A stretch of 64,000 bases of DNA, from assembly GCA_963169915.1 (NCBI GenBank), contig CAUJEM010000075.1, positions 1 to 64,000 on the forward strand, in the 5' to 3' direction. The DNA comes from Myxococcota bacterium (GTDB taxonomy: Bacteria; Myxococcota_A; Polyangia; Polyangiales; Polyangiaceae). A program made the position numbers and the translations under genes. The notes beneath the pieces are model-generated. The model was given only the letters and a program-made list of their open reading frames with translations, was not told the origin of the DNA and did not search any database. Positions 1 through 8,587 of the stretch are shown here, piece after piece (the first letter of the stretch is position 1; every line of letters begins with the position of its first letter).

Positions 1-144
1 GCGAGCGGCAGCGGAGGCGCGAGCGGCAGCGGAGGCGCGAGCGGCAGCGGAGGCGCGAGCGGCAGCGGAGGCGCGAGCGGCAGCGGAGGCGCGAGCGGCA
101 GCGGAGGCGCGAGCGGCAGCGGAGGCGCGAGCGGCAGCGGAGGC
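1..144 (+). repeat. 18-bp in-frame tandem repeat, eight perfect copies, cut by window edge
   Basis: Eight identical 18-bp units (GCGAGCGGCAGCGGAGGC) run from base 1 to 144 and encode ASGSGG. The array probably continues to the left. Identity at DNA level, not only protein level, implies recent slippage or homogenisation. Copy-number change would lengthen or shorten the linker without shifting the frame. Confidence 0.95.
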
Positions 145-1362
145 GCGACGGCCGAGGCCTGTCCCGCCCTGCCGGCGCCGCCGGCGGGGGCGGTGTCGGT
201 GAGCACCGTGGCGGAGCTGCGGAGCGCGCTCCGCAGCGCTGCGCCGAACAGCACCATCCTGGTGGAGGATGGCACCTACGCCTTCACCGGGGACGACTAC
301 GTCTACGTGGACACGGAGGGCCTCACGCTGCGCGGCAAGAGCGGGGACGCGACGCGCGTGGTGTTCGACGGCAACTACTCCACCGGCTTCAGCCAGTCCA
401 TCGTCACCTTGTCCGCCAGCCGGGTCACCTTGGCGGATCTCACGATCCAGCGCGCCTACGATCACCCCATCCACGTACAGCCCGCGTTCTCCAACCCCAA
501 GCCCATCCAGGGCGTGCGCATCTACCGCGTGCGGCTCGTGGATCCGGGGCAGCAGGGCATCAAGGTGAACCCGGACGCACAGAGCTACGTCCACCTCATC
601 GACGATGGGCTCATCGCGTGCAGCACCATCGAGCTGACCACCGCCGGGCGCGCGCACGTCCGCGACAACTGCTACACCGGCGGCATCGACATCCACGCCT
701 CACGCGGCTGGACCATCCGGGACAACCGCATCGAGGGCTTCTGGTGCCCGAGCGGGCTCAGCGAGCACGCGGTACACTGCTGGAAGGGCTGCCGCGACAT
801 CACCGTGGAGCGCAACCTGCTCGTGAACAACGCGCGCGGCGTGGGCTTCGGGCTGGGCGCGGCGACGCCAGGGCGCAGCTACGGTGACGTCCCCTGCCCG
901 GGCGTGTCCAACCCGGGCGCCGTCGGTGGGGTCATCCGAAACAACGTCATCGTGGTGGACGACGCCGCGCTCGAGAGCTCGAGCGCCGGCTTCGACACCG
1001 GCATTGGGCTCGAGCAGGTGTGCGGCGGTCCTCAGATCCTCCACAACACCGTGTGGTCCAGCTTTGCACCAGGGTCGTCGTCCATCGAGTGGCGCTTCTC
1101 CGGCACCGATGCCACCGTGCTCAACAACCTCAGCTCCCACCAGCAGCGCAGCCGTGACGGCGCCACCGCGGCCACGGGCGGGAACCTGGACAGCGCCCGC
1201 AGCAGCGACTTCGTGAGCGTCGCCGGGCGCGACCTGCACCTCGCCGCCGGCTCGTCCGCCCTGGGGCGAGGCGTCAGCGTTCCAGCGGGGGCGTGCGATG
1301 ACGACTGGGATGGAGAGCCGCGCACGGAGCCACGCGACGTAGGCGCCGATCAGCGACGATAG
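1..1362 (+). CDS. Beta-helix repeat surface protein with Gly/Ser linker (5'-truncated by window edge)
   Basis: The reading frame is open from base 1, so the true start and any signal peptide lie outside the window. The visible part starts with eight perfect ASGSGG units, then a short Pro/Ala hinge with one Cys. About 390 residues follow with the short alternating beta-strand/turn pattern of right-handed parallel beta-helix (pectate-lyase-like) proteins, including TIRDNRIEG, TVERNLLVNN and VIRNNVIVV. Two Cys-containing segments (around CYTGG and CWKGC) may form disulfides. The end (GACDDDWDGEPR) is typical of this class. Such proteins often bind or cleave polysaccharide, but I see no certain catalytic residues. 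It is probably a lipoprotein like its relative at 5202-7286 (inference). Ends with TAG. Confidence 0.85.
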   Translation, partial: ASGSGGASGSGGASGSGGASGSGGASGSGGASGSGGASGSGGASGSGGATAEACPALPAPPAGAVSVSTVAELRSALRSAAPNSTILVEDGTYAFTGDDYVYVDTEGLTLRGKSGDATRVVFDGNYSTGFSQSIVTLSASRVTLADLTIQRAYDHPIHVQPAFSNPKPIQGVRIYRVRLVDPGQQGIKVNPDAQSYVHLIDDGLIACSTIELTTAGRAHVRDNCYTGGIDIHASRGWTIRDNRIEGFWCPSGLSEHAVHCWKGCRDITVERNLLVNNARGVGFGLGAATPGRSYGDVPCPGVSNPGAVGGVIRNNVIVVDDAALESSSAGFDTGIGLEQVCGGPQILHNTVWSSFAPGSSSIEWRFSGTDATVLNNLSSHQQRSRDGATAATGGNLDSARSSDFVSVAGRDLHLAAGSSALGRGVSVPAGACDDDWDGEPRTEPRDVGADQRR

Positions 1363-1493
1363 CGCGAACTCTTGGTCGTCTTTGTCGACTCCCGCTTTGA
1401 AGCGCCGCGCTTTGTGACAGACTCCCGATGCCCAGCTGGGCGTCCCCTCGTCCACCTCGCCCCTCAGCCTCAGCACTCACAGGGAATCCAGCG

Positions 1494-2789
1494 ATGAAGT
1501 ACCGCAGCACCTCGAGCCAGGCGCTGGCGCTCTCCATTGCCGCAGGGCTCCTCTTGGCCGCCTGCGCCACCGCCGTCGACGACATCGACCAGGACGACGG
1601 CACCGGCGGCAGCGCGGGACAAAACACCGGAGCAACCGGCGGCGTGGCTGCGAGCGGCGGAACGGGCGGCTTCGGCGCCAGCGGCGGAACGGGCGGCTCC
1701 GCGGGCTCCAGCGGAACGGGTGGCTTCGGCGCCAGCGGCGGAACGGGCGGCTCCGCGGGCTCCAGCGGAACGGGAGGCGGGACCGCGGGCACGGCGGGGG
1801 CCGCTGGCGAGGCCGGTGGTGCCGGGGAGGCAGGCGCCAGCGGCGCTGCGGGCAGCGGTGGAGCCGCTGGCACGGGCGGGACCGCTGGAAGCAGCGGAAC
1901 GGGAGCCACCGCAGGCACGGCCGGGACGGGCGGCTCCGCAGGCACGGCCGGGACGGGCGGCTCCGCAGGCTCGGCCGGGACGGGCGGCTCCGCGGGCTCG
2001 GCCGGGACGGGCGGCTCCGCGGGCTCGGGCGGAACGGGCGGCTCGGGCGGCTCCGCAGGCTCAGGCGGAACGGGCGGCTCGGGCGGCTCGGGCGGCTCCG
2101 CAGGCTCAGGCGGAACGGGCGGCTCCGCAGGCTCAGGCGGCTCCGCAGGCTCAGGCGGCTCCGCAGGCTCAGGCGGCTCCGCGGGCTCGGGCGGCTCCGC
2201 AGGCTCAGGCGGCTCCGCTGGCTCAGGCGGCTCCGGCGGAACGGGCGGCTCCGGCGGAACGGGCGGCTCCGCGGGCTCGGGCGGCTCGGGCGGCGTGACG
2301 GGCGGTGACTGCGCGAGCTGCGGCGTGCCCACGGCGGCCTGCACCTCCGGCTCCGCCAGCCGCAAGGGCTGCGCGGAGGCGCAGATCATCGGGCGCGGCG
2401 CCTTCGTGGGCGGCGCCAGCTACACCGCCACCAACGTGAACCTCACCGGCGGCCAGTACGTCAACGGCTGCGGCAACGGCGGGAGCGACCACGCGTATCG
2501 ACTCTACCTGCTGGCGGGAGAGAGCGTGGACGTCACCATGACCCCCACCGCGGGTGGCTTCACCCCGCGGCTCCGCTGGATGTTCATCGGCAAGAGCTGG
2601 AACGTGCAGCCTGGCACCTGCGGCACCGAGCGAGCCTGCGAGGACGCCGGCAGCTCGAGCGCCTACACCCAGCGCTTCCAGGCCACTGGGGAGGGCTGGT
2701 ACGTGCTGGTGGTGGCCTCCAGCAGCTACCTCAAGAACGACGGCAAGTACGACCTCAGCGTAGCGCTCGACTGCAGCTGCGGCTGCTGA
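1494..2789 (+). CDS. Gly-rich repeat lipoprotein with C-terminal beta-sandwich-like domain
   Basis: 431 residues from the ATG at 1494, chosen because the signal peptide begins there (MKYRSTSSQALALSIAAG) and a lipobox LLAAC puts the lipidated Cys at residue 24; an upstream in-frame ATG at 1428 would spoil this. Residues ~40-270 are a low-complexity GGSAGSGG/GTGG tract, probably a flexible stalk. Residues ~280-431 are a Cys-rich globular domain (CASCG near its start, CSCGC at its end) containing YRLYLLAGESVDVTM and GWYVLVVAS, which resembles pre-peptidase C-terminal (PPC) beta-sandwich domains; that match is tentative. Likely a surface lipoprotein. It lies 18 bp upstream of the VWA lipoprotein and may be cotranscribed with it. 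Confidence 0.85.
   Translation: MKYRSTSSQALALSIAAGLLLAACATAVDDIDQDDGTGGSAGQNTGATGGVAASGGTGGFGASGGTGGSAGSSGTGGFGASGGTGGSAGSSGTGGGTAGTAGAAGEAGGAGEAGASGAAGSGGAAGTGGTAGSSGTGATAGTAGTGGSAGTAGTGGSAGSAGTGGSAGSAGTGGSAGSGGTGGSGGSAGSGGTGGSGGSGGSAGSGGTGGSAGSGGSAGSGGSAGSGGSAGSGGSAGSGGSAGSGGSGGTGGSGGTGGSAGSGGSGGVTGGDCASCGVPTAACTSGSASRKGCAEAQIIGRGAFVGGASYTATNVNLTGGQYVNGCGNGGSDHAYRLYLLAGESVDVTMTPTAGGFTPRLRWMFIGKSWNVQPGTCGTERACEDAGSSSAYTQRFQATGEGWYVLVVASSSYLKNDGKYDLSVALDCSCGC
1660..2290 (+). repeat. Imperfect 18-bp Gly/Ser-coding tandem repeat region
   Basis: Within the Gly-rich lipoprotein, units such as GGCTCCGCAGGCTCAGGC recur many times, most regularly at 2090-2230, with interspersed ACGGGCGGC units. All changes stay in multiples of three, so the frame is preserved. 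Candidate variable-number tandem repeat. Confidence 0.85.
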
Positions 2790-2807
2790 CCCACGGAGAT
2801 CCATCTC

Positions 2808-4073
2808 ATGGCACGTTCACCCTTCTTCACCTTCGCTTCGCCCCTCGCCGCCTTCGCTCTCATCGCCGCCTGCAGCGCCTCCGGAACCGGCTCGGAGGAC
2901 GACGGCCTCGGGGGGAGCGGGGGAGCCGCCGCCTCGGGCGGCGCGGCCGGCAACGGCGCCACCGCGGGCAGCGGAGGCAGCTCCGGCAACGGCGGCAGCG
3001 GCGCTGGCACCAGCCAAGACTCGGGCCTCCTCATCGACGTGGCCTCCCCGGACGACAGCGGCCAGCTCCAAGACGGTGACGTGTGCGCTGGCTCCTTCAG
3101 CCAGGCCAAGCCCACGCCGCTCAACGTGATGGTGATGTTCGATCAATCGTCGTCCATGAAGGGGTCCCGCTGGACCACCGTGGTCCAGGCGCTCAAGGAC
3201 TTCACCGTGGCGCCCGAGGCCGCTGGGATCTTCATGGCGCTCAACTACTTCGCGCTCACCCGGCCCTGCCAGACCAACGGCGACTGCCAGAGCAACTGGG
3301 GCAAGTGCGGCGACACCAAGTTTTGCACCTTCGACGACTACTGCAGCCCCGCGGACTACGAGACGCCGGAGATCGAATTTGCGGAGCTGCCCGGCGCCGC
3401 GGCGAGCATCGCCGCCTCGCTCGACGCGCACGGTCCGGAGTTCAACACGCCCACCCCGCCTGCGCTCCAAGGCGCCATCAACCACGCCAAGGCCTGGGCC
3501 AGCAGCCACCCGGACGAGAAGGTGGTCGTGCTGCTGATGACCGACGGCCAGCCGGACAGCATCACCTGCAACATCGGCAACGGCGCCATGCCCAACGTCG
3601 TGAGCATCGCGCGAGCCGGCGCGCAGGGCAGCCCCGCCATCCCCACCTATGTCATCGGGGTAGGCAACAAGGTGGGCGATCTGAACAGCGTGGCGGCGGC
3701 CGGCGGCACCACCAAGGCCTACATGGTGGACGGCGCCGGGGGCAGCGCCACGCGCCAGCAGCTCCTTCAGGCGCTCAACGGCATCCGTGGCTCCGCGCTG
3801 CCGTGCAGCTACGGCATCCCCCAGCCGCAGAGCGGTACGCTGGACTACGGCAAGGTGAACGTCGTGTTCACCCCTGGCGGAGGGCAGCCGACCACCATCG
3901 GCCAGGTGCGCAGCGCCGGGGACTGCGGCGCGTCCGGCGGCTGGTACTACGACGACCCCACGCGGCCGACCACCATCCAGATCTGCCCCACCACCTGCCA
4001 GAGCTTCCGGGGCAGCGCGGGAGGTAGCGTGGAGCTCCAGCTCGGCTGCGACACCGTGATCCAAATCCAGTGA
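2808..4073 (+). CDS. VWA-domain lipoprotein
   Basis: 421 residues. Signal peptide with lipobox LIAAC (lipidated Cys22), then an acidic/Gly-Ser linker to about residue 70. The VWA domain spans ~103-330, with the MIDAS motif DQSSS at residues 112-116 and the strand VVVLLMTDGQPD. Cys-rich insertions (CQTNGDCQSNWGKCG, CTFDDYC) suggest disulfides and an extracytoplasmic location. The C-terminal part (to residue 421) carries further Cys pairs (CPTTCQSF). VWA domains bind protein partners through a metal ion; no partner is evident. It directly follows the Gly-rich lipoprotein, with GGAG ahead of the ATG. Confidence 0.9.
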   Translation: MARSPFFTFASPLAAFALIAACSASGTGSEDDGLGGSGGAAASGGAAGNGATAGSGGSSGNGGSGAGTSQDSGLLIDVASPDDSGQLQDGDVCAGSFSQAKPTPLNVMVMFDQSSSMKGSRWTTVVQALKDFTVAPEAAGIFMALNYFALTRPCQTNGDCQSNWGKCGDTKFCTFDDYCSPADYETPEIEFAELPGAAASIAASLDAHGPEFNTPTPPALQGAINHAKAWASSHPDEKVVVLLMTDGQPDSITCNIGNGAMPNVVSIARAGAQGSPAIPTYVIGVGNKVGDLNSVAAAGGTTKAYMVDGAGGSATRQQLLQALNGIRGSALPCSYGIPQPQSGTLDYGKVNVVFTPGGGQPTTIGQVRSAGDCGASGGWYYDDPTRPTTIQICPTTCQSFRGSAGGSVELQLGCDTVIQIQ

Positions 4074-4074
4074 C

Positions 4075-4091
4075 GCGCTGGCGCGCAGCGC
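4075..4091 (+). terminator. Possible weak hairpin after VWA lipoprotein gene
   Basis: GCGCTG and CAGCGC form a 6-bp stem around a 5-nt loop just after the stop codon. No T-run follows, so termination is only a suggestion. Confidence 0.25.
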
Positions 4092-4158
4092 TCGGGTCGC
4101 GGCGAGGCCGCCGCGCTCCAAGCTCACCACCCGCGCGACCTCGTCGCTCCCTCGCCTC

Positions 4159-5232
4159 GTGATCAAGTATCTGGGCTCCAAGCGACTGCTCGTGCCCGCC
4201 ATCTCGCGGCTGGTGGCGGCCCTCCCCGAGGTGCGTGAGGTGTTGGATCTCTTCTCCGGCACCTCGCGCGTGGGGCACGCCCTCAAGGCCCAGGGCTACC
4301 GGGTGACGGCCAACGACCACAACGCTTATGCCGCCACGCTCGCGCGCTGCTACGTCCAGGCGGACCGCGAGCGCTGGTACACTCCTGCCGAGCGGCTGGT
4401 GCGGGAGCTGAACGCGCTGCCGGGGCGCGCGGGCTACTTCACCGAGACCTTCTGCGTGCAGAGCCGCTTCTTCCAGCCCAGCAACGGCGAGCGCGTCGAC
4501 GCCATCCGCGACGCGATCGCCGACAAGGCGCTGCCGCCAGAGCTGGAGGCCGTGCTGCTCGTCTCGCTGATGGAGGCGGCCGACCGCGTGGACTCCACCA
4601 CGGGCGTCCAAATGGCCTTCCTGAAGGACTGGGCGCCGCGCGCCCACCGCCCGCTCGAGCTGCGCATGCCAGAGCTGCTCCCACGCTCCACCTACGGCCA
4701 GGGGCGCGCGCTCGAGCTCGACGCGGTGGAGGCGGCGCGCACCGTTCGGGCGGATCTCGCGTACCTTGACCCGCCCTACAACCAGCACAAGTACCTGGGC
4801 AACTACCACATCTGGGAGACGCTGGTGCGCTGGGACGCGCCCGAGGCCTACGGCGCGGCGCGCAAGCGCCTCGACTGCCGGCAGCGCGTGAGCCGGTTCA
4901 ACTCCAAGCCGCAGTTCAGCGCGGCCTTCACCGAGGTGCTCGAGGCCGTCCAGACGACGTGGCTCATCCTCTCCTTCAGTGACGAGGGCTACCTCTCCCG
5001 CGCCGAGGCCGAGCGGCTGCTCTCACGGCGCGGCGTCGTGCACACCGTGGAGTACGACTACAAGCGCTACGTGGGCGCGCAGATCGGCATCCACAACCCG
5101 CGCGGGGAGAAGGTGGGTCGGGTGAGCCACCTGAGAAACAAGGAGTACCTGTACGTGGTGGGGCCGAGGGAGCTGCCCAGCCTGGCCGCGCTGGGGCTCG
5201 CTCAGTCGTCCACCCAGCGCAGCGCGCCGTGA
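4159..5232 (+). CDS. D12-class adenine-specific DNA methyltransferase (Dam family), orphan
   Basis: 357 residues from GTG 4159. The family order is intact: the N-terminal motif IKYLGSKR (motif X), the AdoMet-binding motif I DLFSGTSRVG at residues 30-39, and catalytic motif IV DPPYNQHKY at ~204. This is the gamma-type arrangement of MethyltransfD12 (Dam, M.EcoRV) enzymes, which transfer methyl from S-adenosylmethionine to N6 of adenine. The central region would contact DNA; target sequence cannot be predicted. No restriction endonuclease gene is adjacent (neighbours are secreted proteins), so it looks like an orphan methylase for regulation or defence. Its last 31 bp overlap the 3' end of the convergent beta-helix gene. 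Confidence 0.9.
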   Translation: MIKYLGSKRLLVPAISRLVAALPEVREVLDLFSGTSRVGHALKAQGYRVTANDHNAYAATLARCYVQADRERWYTPAERLVRELNALPGRAGYFTETFCVQSRFFQPSNGERVDAIRDAIADKALPPELEAVLLVSLMEAADRVDSTTGVQMAFLKDWAPRAHRPLELRMPELLPRSTYGQGRALELDAVEAARTVRADLAYLDPPYNQHKYLGNYHIWETLVRWDAPEAYGAARKRLDCRQRVSRFNSKPQFSAAFTEVLEAVQTTWLILSFSDEGYLSRAEAERLLSRRGVVHTVEYDYKRYVGAQIGIHNPRGEKVGRVSHLRNKEYLYVVGPRELPSLAALGLAQSSTQRSAP

Positions 5233-7286
5233 TCCAGCGCCGCCCCCGCTGGGACACCCAAGCGCGCCGCGACGTCCGCGGGGAGGGGCACCGCAGAACC
5301 GGAGGCGCTGCTGCCCGCGCGGACCCGGTAGTCACCCCGAGCCGCGTCCTCGAAGAACGGATCCACCGCGCCGATGAGATCCACCCCGTGCGCCTCGAGC
5401 CCCTGCTCCGCCTGAAACAGCGTGAAATCCTTGTAGTAGGTGGTTGCCGCGTCCGTCCAGTTGAACAAGATCATGCCCCGCGTGGGGCGATGGTACTGGT
5501 TGTGGTCGAGCGCGCTGAAGAACTGCGCGGGGCCGGTGTTGGGAGGCGCGCTGGAGCTGCGCGTCACCAGCATCATGGAGCGCGCCTCACCGGAGCAGAG
5601 GTTGTTCATCACGGACAGGGCCGTGGTGTCCGGGCCCACGTCCGTCCAGCCTCCCTCGCCGAAGGTGCGGCTGTCATCGTAGAGCCACATGCAGGTGGTG
5701 GCGTTGTCCACCAGCGTGTTGTTGAGCACGCGGGTGTGGGCGGCGGCGATGCGGAGCCCATGCCCGCCGTTGTCCACCACGAGGTTGGAGGCGAACAGCC
5801 CCGTGTCCGACACCTCGTAGAAGAGCCCGTCCTTGCCGTTGGCGCGCGCCGTGTTCTCCACCACCACGCCGTCCGAGCAGGCTAGGTCACACCAGAAGCC
5901 ATGCGCCTTCACGTTGCCCTCGAACAAGTTGCGCCGCACGGTGAAGCCCACCATGTGCGCCAGCTTCACCCCGGCCTGCGCGCAGGACTCCGTGCAGCCC
6001 TCGCCGTACTCTTCCTGGTTGTTGGCGTAAAAGACGTTCTCCTCCAGGAGCAGGCCATCACGCTGCCCGGTGCTGTGCTGGTGGCCGTTGGAGCCCAGGC
6101 CATTGAAGCCGTTGAACGCGAAGACGGAGCGGCGCACCACCGCGCGCACCGGGGCCAGGTGCATCCCCTGCGCGGCCTGCTCGGTGAACACGCAGTGCTC
6201 CACCAGGGTGTCCGCCCCGCCCAGGTAGAGCGCGCCCGAGGTGGTGGTGTTGTACTCGTTGGTGGCGTAGCGCCTAAAGCCGATGCCGAGCACCTTCGAG
6301 CCGTCGCCCGTGAGCACCAGCGCCATGGGCCGCGCGGCGAGCTCCAGCGTGTGCCCGCTGGGATCCTCCGCGAGGTAGAGCTTGCGCGCCGCTTGATCGT
6401 GATAGAAGCGCCCGGGCGCTAGCTCCGCGAGGCGATGCACCTGCCGCAGCGCCACACCGTCCTGGAACACCATCTGCGGATCTCCCGCGGCGGGGTTGCC
6501 CAGGGCCATGTCATGGTGGGTGCAGGGTCCGGAGTTGGGGCTGACGGACTGCGCGTCGTAAGGGAGCTCGTAGTACTTCCCATTGCAGAAGCTCGGCGTC
6601 TGCCAGCCGTCCAGGACGAAGCGGCCCGGGGCCTCGCTCCGCCACGCGCTCGAGGGCACCACGTCCGTGCCGTCGAACCACACCTGCTCGTGGGGGTAGG
6701 CCTGCACGCTGAGCGTCCTGGTGCTCACCTTCTGGCTCCCGTTGCTGCTGTACCAGTCTCGGTAGGTGCCGCCGCGCACCACGACGGCGCCTCCGCTCGG
6801 CGCCAGCGCGATGGCCCGATTGAGCGTGGCCACGGGCGCCGCCTCGGTCCCAGGGTTGCGGTCGTCCCCGGTGGTGGCGAGGAAAATGGCGCCTGCGGGG
6901 ATGGGGTAGCTGGTGTCAGGGAGGGTCTTACCCGTCCGATCGAGCCCCAGCCGGAGCACCCGCTCTGCCCCGCCCGCCCCCGCGTAGCCTGCGTCTCCGC
7001 CGCTCCCGCTCGCCCCCGCGTGGCCTGCGTCTCCGCCGCTCCCGCTCGCCCCCGCGTGGCCTGCGTCTCCGCCGCTCCCGCTCGCTCCCCCGCTCCCGCT
7101 CACTCCCCCGCTCCCGCTCACTCCCCCGCTCCCGCTCGCCCCCGCACGGCCTGCGCTCCCGCTGCCTCCCCCGCTCCCGCTCGCTCCCGCTCCCTCCTGC
7201 TCGCCCGCGCTCTCACCACACCCCAGCGCGACGCCGAGCGCCACGCACGCCACCCCCACCCCACGCCTCCAGCCGGTCCCGCTCAT
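5202..7286 (-). CDS. Large right-handed beta-helix lipoprotein with Gly/Ser linker
   Basis: 694 residues from ATG 7286, with GGGAGG 9 nt upstream; a GTG one codon earlier is also possible. Signal peptide with lipobox ALGC (Cys23), then a Gly/Ser/Ala repeat stalk to about residue 110, including the 12-residue repeat AGHAGASGSGGD. The body has the hallmark of beta-helix proteins with a DUF1565-type start (IFLATTGDDRNPGT, then a repeated-strand core with GGTYRDW, VVENTARANG and TRVLNNTLVDNATTC). It could be a polysaccharide-binding or -degrading surface protein; catalytic residues are not assignable. It shares architecture with the gene at 1-1362. The gene lies 24 bp downstream of the acyl-CoA dehydrogenase homologue on the same strand, so they may share a transcript. 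Confidence 0.88.
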   Translation of the reverse strand: MSGTGWRRGVGVACVALGVALGCGESAGEQEGAGASGSGGGSGSAGRAGASGSGGVSGSGGVSGSGGASGSGGDAGHAGASGSGGDAGHAGASGSGGDAGYAGAGGAERVLRLGLDRTGKTLPDTSYPIPAGAIFLATTGDDRNPGTEAAPVATLNRAIALAPSGGAVVVRGGTYRDWYSSNGSQKVSTRTLSVQAYPHEQVWFDGTDVVPSSAWRSEAPGRFVLDGWQTPSFCNGKYYELPYDAQSVSPNSGPCTHHDMALGNPAAGDPQMVFQDGVALRQVHRLAELAPGRFYHDQAARKLYLAEDPSGHTLELAARPMALVLTGDGSKVLGIGFRRYATNEYNTTTSGALYLGGADTLVEHCVFTEQAAQGMHLAPVRAVVRRSVFAFNGFNGLGSNGHQHSTGQRDGLLLEENVFYANNQEEYGEGCTESCAQAGVKLAHMVGFTVRRNLFEGNVKAHGFWCDLACSDGVVVENTARANGKDGLFYEVSDTGLFASNLVVDNGGHGLRIAAAHTRVLNNTLVDNATTCMWLYDDSRTFGEGGWTDVGPDTTALSVMNNLCSGEARSMMLVTRSSSAPPNTGPAQFFSALDHNQYHRPTRGMILFNWTDAATTYYKDFTLFQAEQGLEAHGVDLIGAVDPFFEDAARGDYRVRAGSSASGSAVPLPADVAARLGVPAGAALDHGALRWVDD
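6987..7094 (-). repeat. 36-bp tandem repeat (about three copies) coding a 12-residue unit
   Basis: A 36-bp unit starting GCCTGCGTCTCCGCCGCTCC on the plus strand recurs at 6987, 7023 and 7059. It encodes AGHAGASGSGGD-type repeats on the minus strand. A region of shorter 18-bp Gly/Ser units follows to about 7190. Confidence 0.85.
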
Positions 7287-7313
7287 CACGCGCCGCCTCC
7301 CGTCGTCTCAGCG

Positions 7314-8432
7314 TTACGCTAGCCACGCCTTGCGCAGCGTGTCCATGAACACGCCGTTGTTGCCCCAGTGCAGGGTGAACGCGCGCACGTCGCGGAGGCG
7401 GCGCTCGATGGGCAGCGCGGAGGTGTACCCGGCCGCGCCGTAGAGCGGCAAGCAGCCGTCCACCACCCGCACGGCGGCCTCCGTCACCGCCACTTTGGCC
7501 TGGAACAAGGGCAGCGGCGGCCCCTTCTTGACGCTGTCGAGCTCAGCGAGACACTGCGCCAGGCGCGCGCGCGCGCCGCTCAGCTCCAGGTTCAGCTCGC
7601 CGAGCGTGGTCTGCACGCCGACCAGGCTGGCGAGCGGGTGCCCTCCGACGACGCGCTCCTTCACGTAGGCAGTGGTCTCCTCCAGCGCCTTGGCGGCGAC
7701 GCCGAGCGCCGCACAAGCCGCGCCGTACATGCCCCAGCTCCCCGTGGCGCCCATCACCCGCAGCCCGCCGTCCTCCGCGCCGAGCAGCCGCTCCGCGGAG
7801 AGCTGGCAGCCGTCGAAGCTCAAGGGGCCGATGGGCACCCCGCGCAGACCGAGCGTGGACTCTCGCGCGCCCACCCCGACGCCGGCGTCCGTCGCCTCCA
7901 CCAGGTAGCAGCCGAGCGCGGTGTGCCCCTCGCCCGTGCGCGCCAAGACCAGGTACAGATCCGCCCGGCCGGCGAGGGAGATGAACTCCTTGGCGCCGTC
8001 CACCGTCCAGCCGCGCTCCGTCTTGGTGGCCCGCGTGCGGATGCCCGGCACGTTCGAGCCGCCGCCCGCCTCGGTGGCCACCATCGCGGCGCCCAGCCAG
8101 CGCCCCGAGGCCAGCTCGGGCAGGAGCCGCTCCTTCTGCGCGTCCGTCCCCGCCGACACGATGGCGCGCACCGCCGCGGTGTGCGCGAGCAGGAGCCACG
8201 CCGTCGACGCGCAGGCGCCGCCCAAGAGCTCCAAGCACACCCCGAAGGTCTCGAGATCCACCTCCACCCCGCCCCAGCGCTCCGGCACCGCCAGCGCCGT
8301 CAGCCCTTGCTCGCCGAGCTTGCCCCACAGCGCCGCGGGCAGCTCCCCGCTCCGGTCCACCGCCGCGGCCTGCGGCGACAACTCACGCTCGACGAACTGC
8401 CTGACTCCAGCGACCAGCTCTTGCATCACCAT
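7314..8432 (-). CDS. Acyl-CoA dehydrogenase family protein lacking the usual catalytic Glu
   Basis: 372 residues from ATG 8432, chosen because GGAGG sits 7 nt upstream; a GTG at 8459 would add nine residues. The fold is that of acyl-CoA dehydrogenases: an alpha N-domain, FAD/substrate loop ATEAGGGSNVPG, FAD strand DGAKEFISLAGRADLYLVLA, and a C-terminal alpha domain with YGAAGYTSALPIERRLRDVRAF. The segment that normally reads (I)YEGTSEI, carrying the catalytic base, here reads LHWGNNGV, so the Glu is replaced by Trp. I see no Glu at the alternative isovaleryl-CoA-type position either. It may be inactive as a dehydrogenase or act as a flavin-dependent oxygenase/nitroalkane-oxidase-like relative. 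Located between speA and a beta-helix gene. Confidence 0.85.
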   Translation of the reverse strand: MVMQELVAGVRQFVERELSPQAAAVDRSGELPAALWGKLGEQGLTALAVPERWGGVEVDLETFGVCLELLGGACASTAWLLLAHTAAVRAIVSAGTDAQKERLLPELASGRWLGAAMVATEAGGGSNVPGIRTRATKTERGWTVDGAKEFISLAGRADLYLVLARTGEGHTALGCYLVEATDAGVGVGARESTLGLRGVPIGPLSFDGCQLSAERLLGAEDGGLRVMGATGSWGMYGAACAALGVAAKALEETTAYVKERVVGGHPLASLVGVQTTLGELNLELSGARARLAQCLAELDSVKKGPPLPLFQAKVAVTEAAVRVVDGCLPLYGAAGYTSALPIERRLRDVRAFTLHWGNNGVFMDTLRKAWLA

Positions 8433-8587
8433 GGGGAGGACCTCCAGCGCCGAGGACACCCCCGATGCCTGGGCCCGTCAAGCGCGGAAGCGCGCGCCCA
8501 CGGCGGCCGCGCCCCCTCGCCGGAGCCGAGCGGCGCCCTCTGAAGACCCCGGCGCGGCCTACGGCCCCACGCCCGACGCGCGCCCCC

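Noticed and set aside
1-144. CRISPR-like direct repeats
   Set aside because: Repeats are contiguous without spacers and encode an in-frame ASGSGG linker.
1430-1441. Perfect 12-bp palindrome GCCCAGCTGGGC upstream of the Gly-rich lipoprotein
   Set aside because: Could be an operator but occurs once in view and such GC palindromes are common here; no supporting second site or regulator.
1274-2389. Minus-strand Pro/Glu-rich frame opposite the Gly-rich lipoprotein
   Set aside because: PPEPAEPP periodicity is the direct complement of the Gly/Ser codons; no leader or SD.
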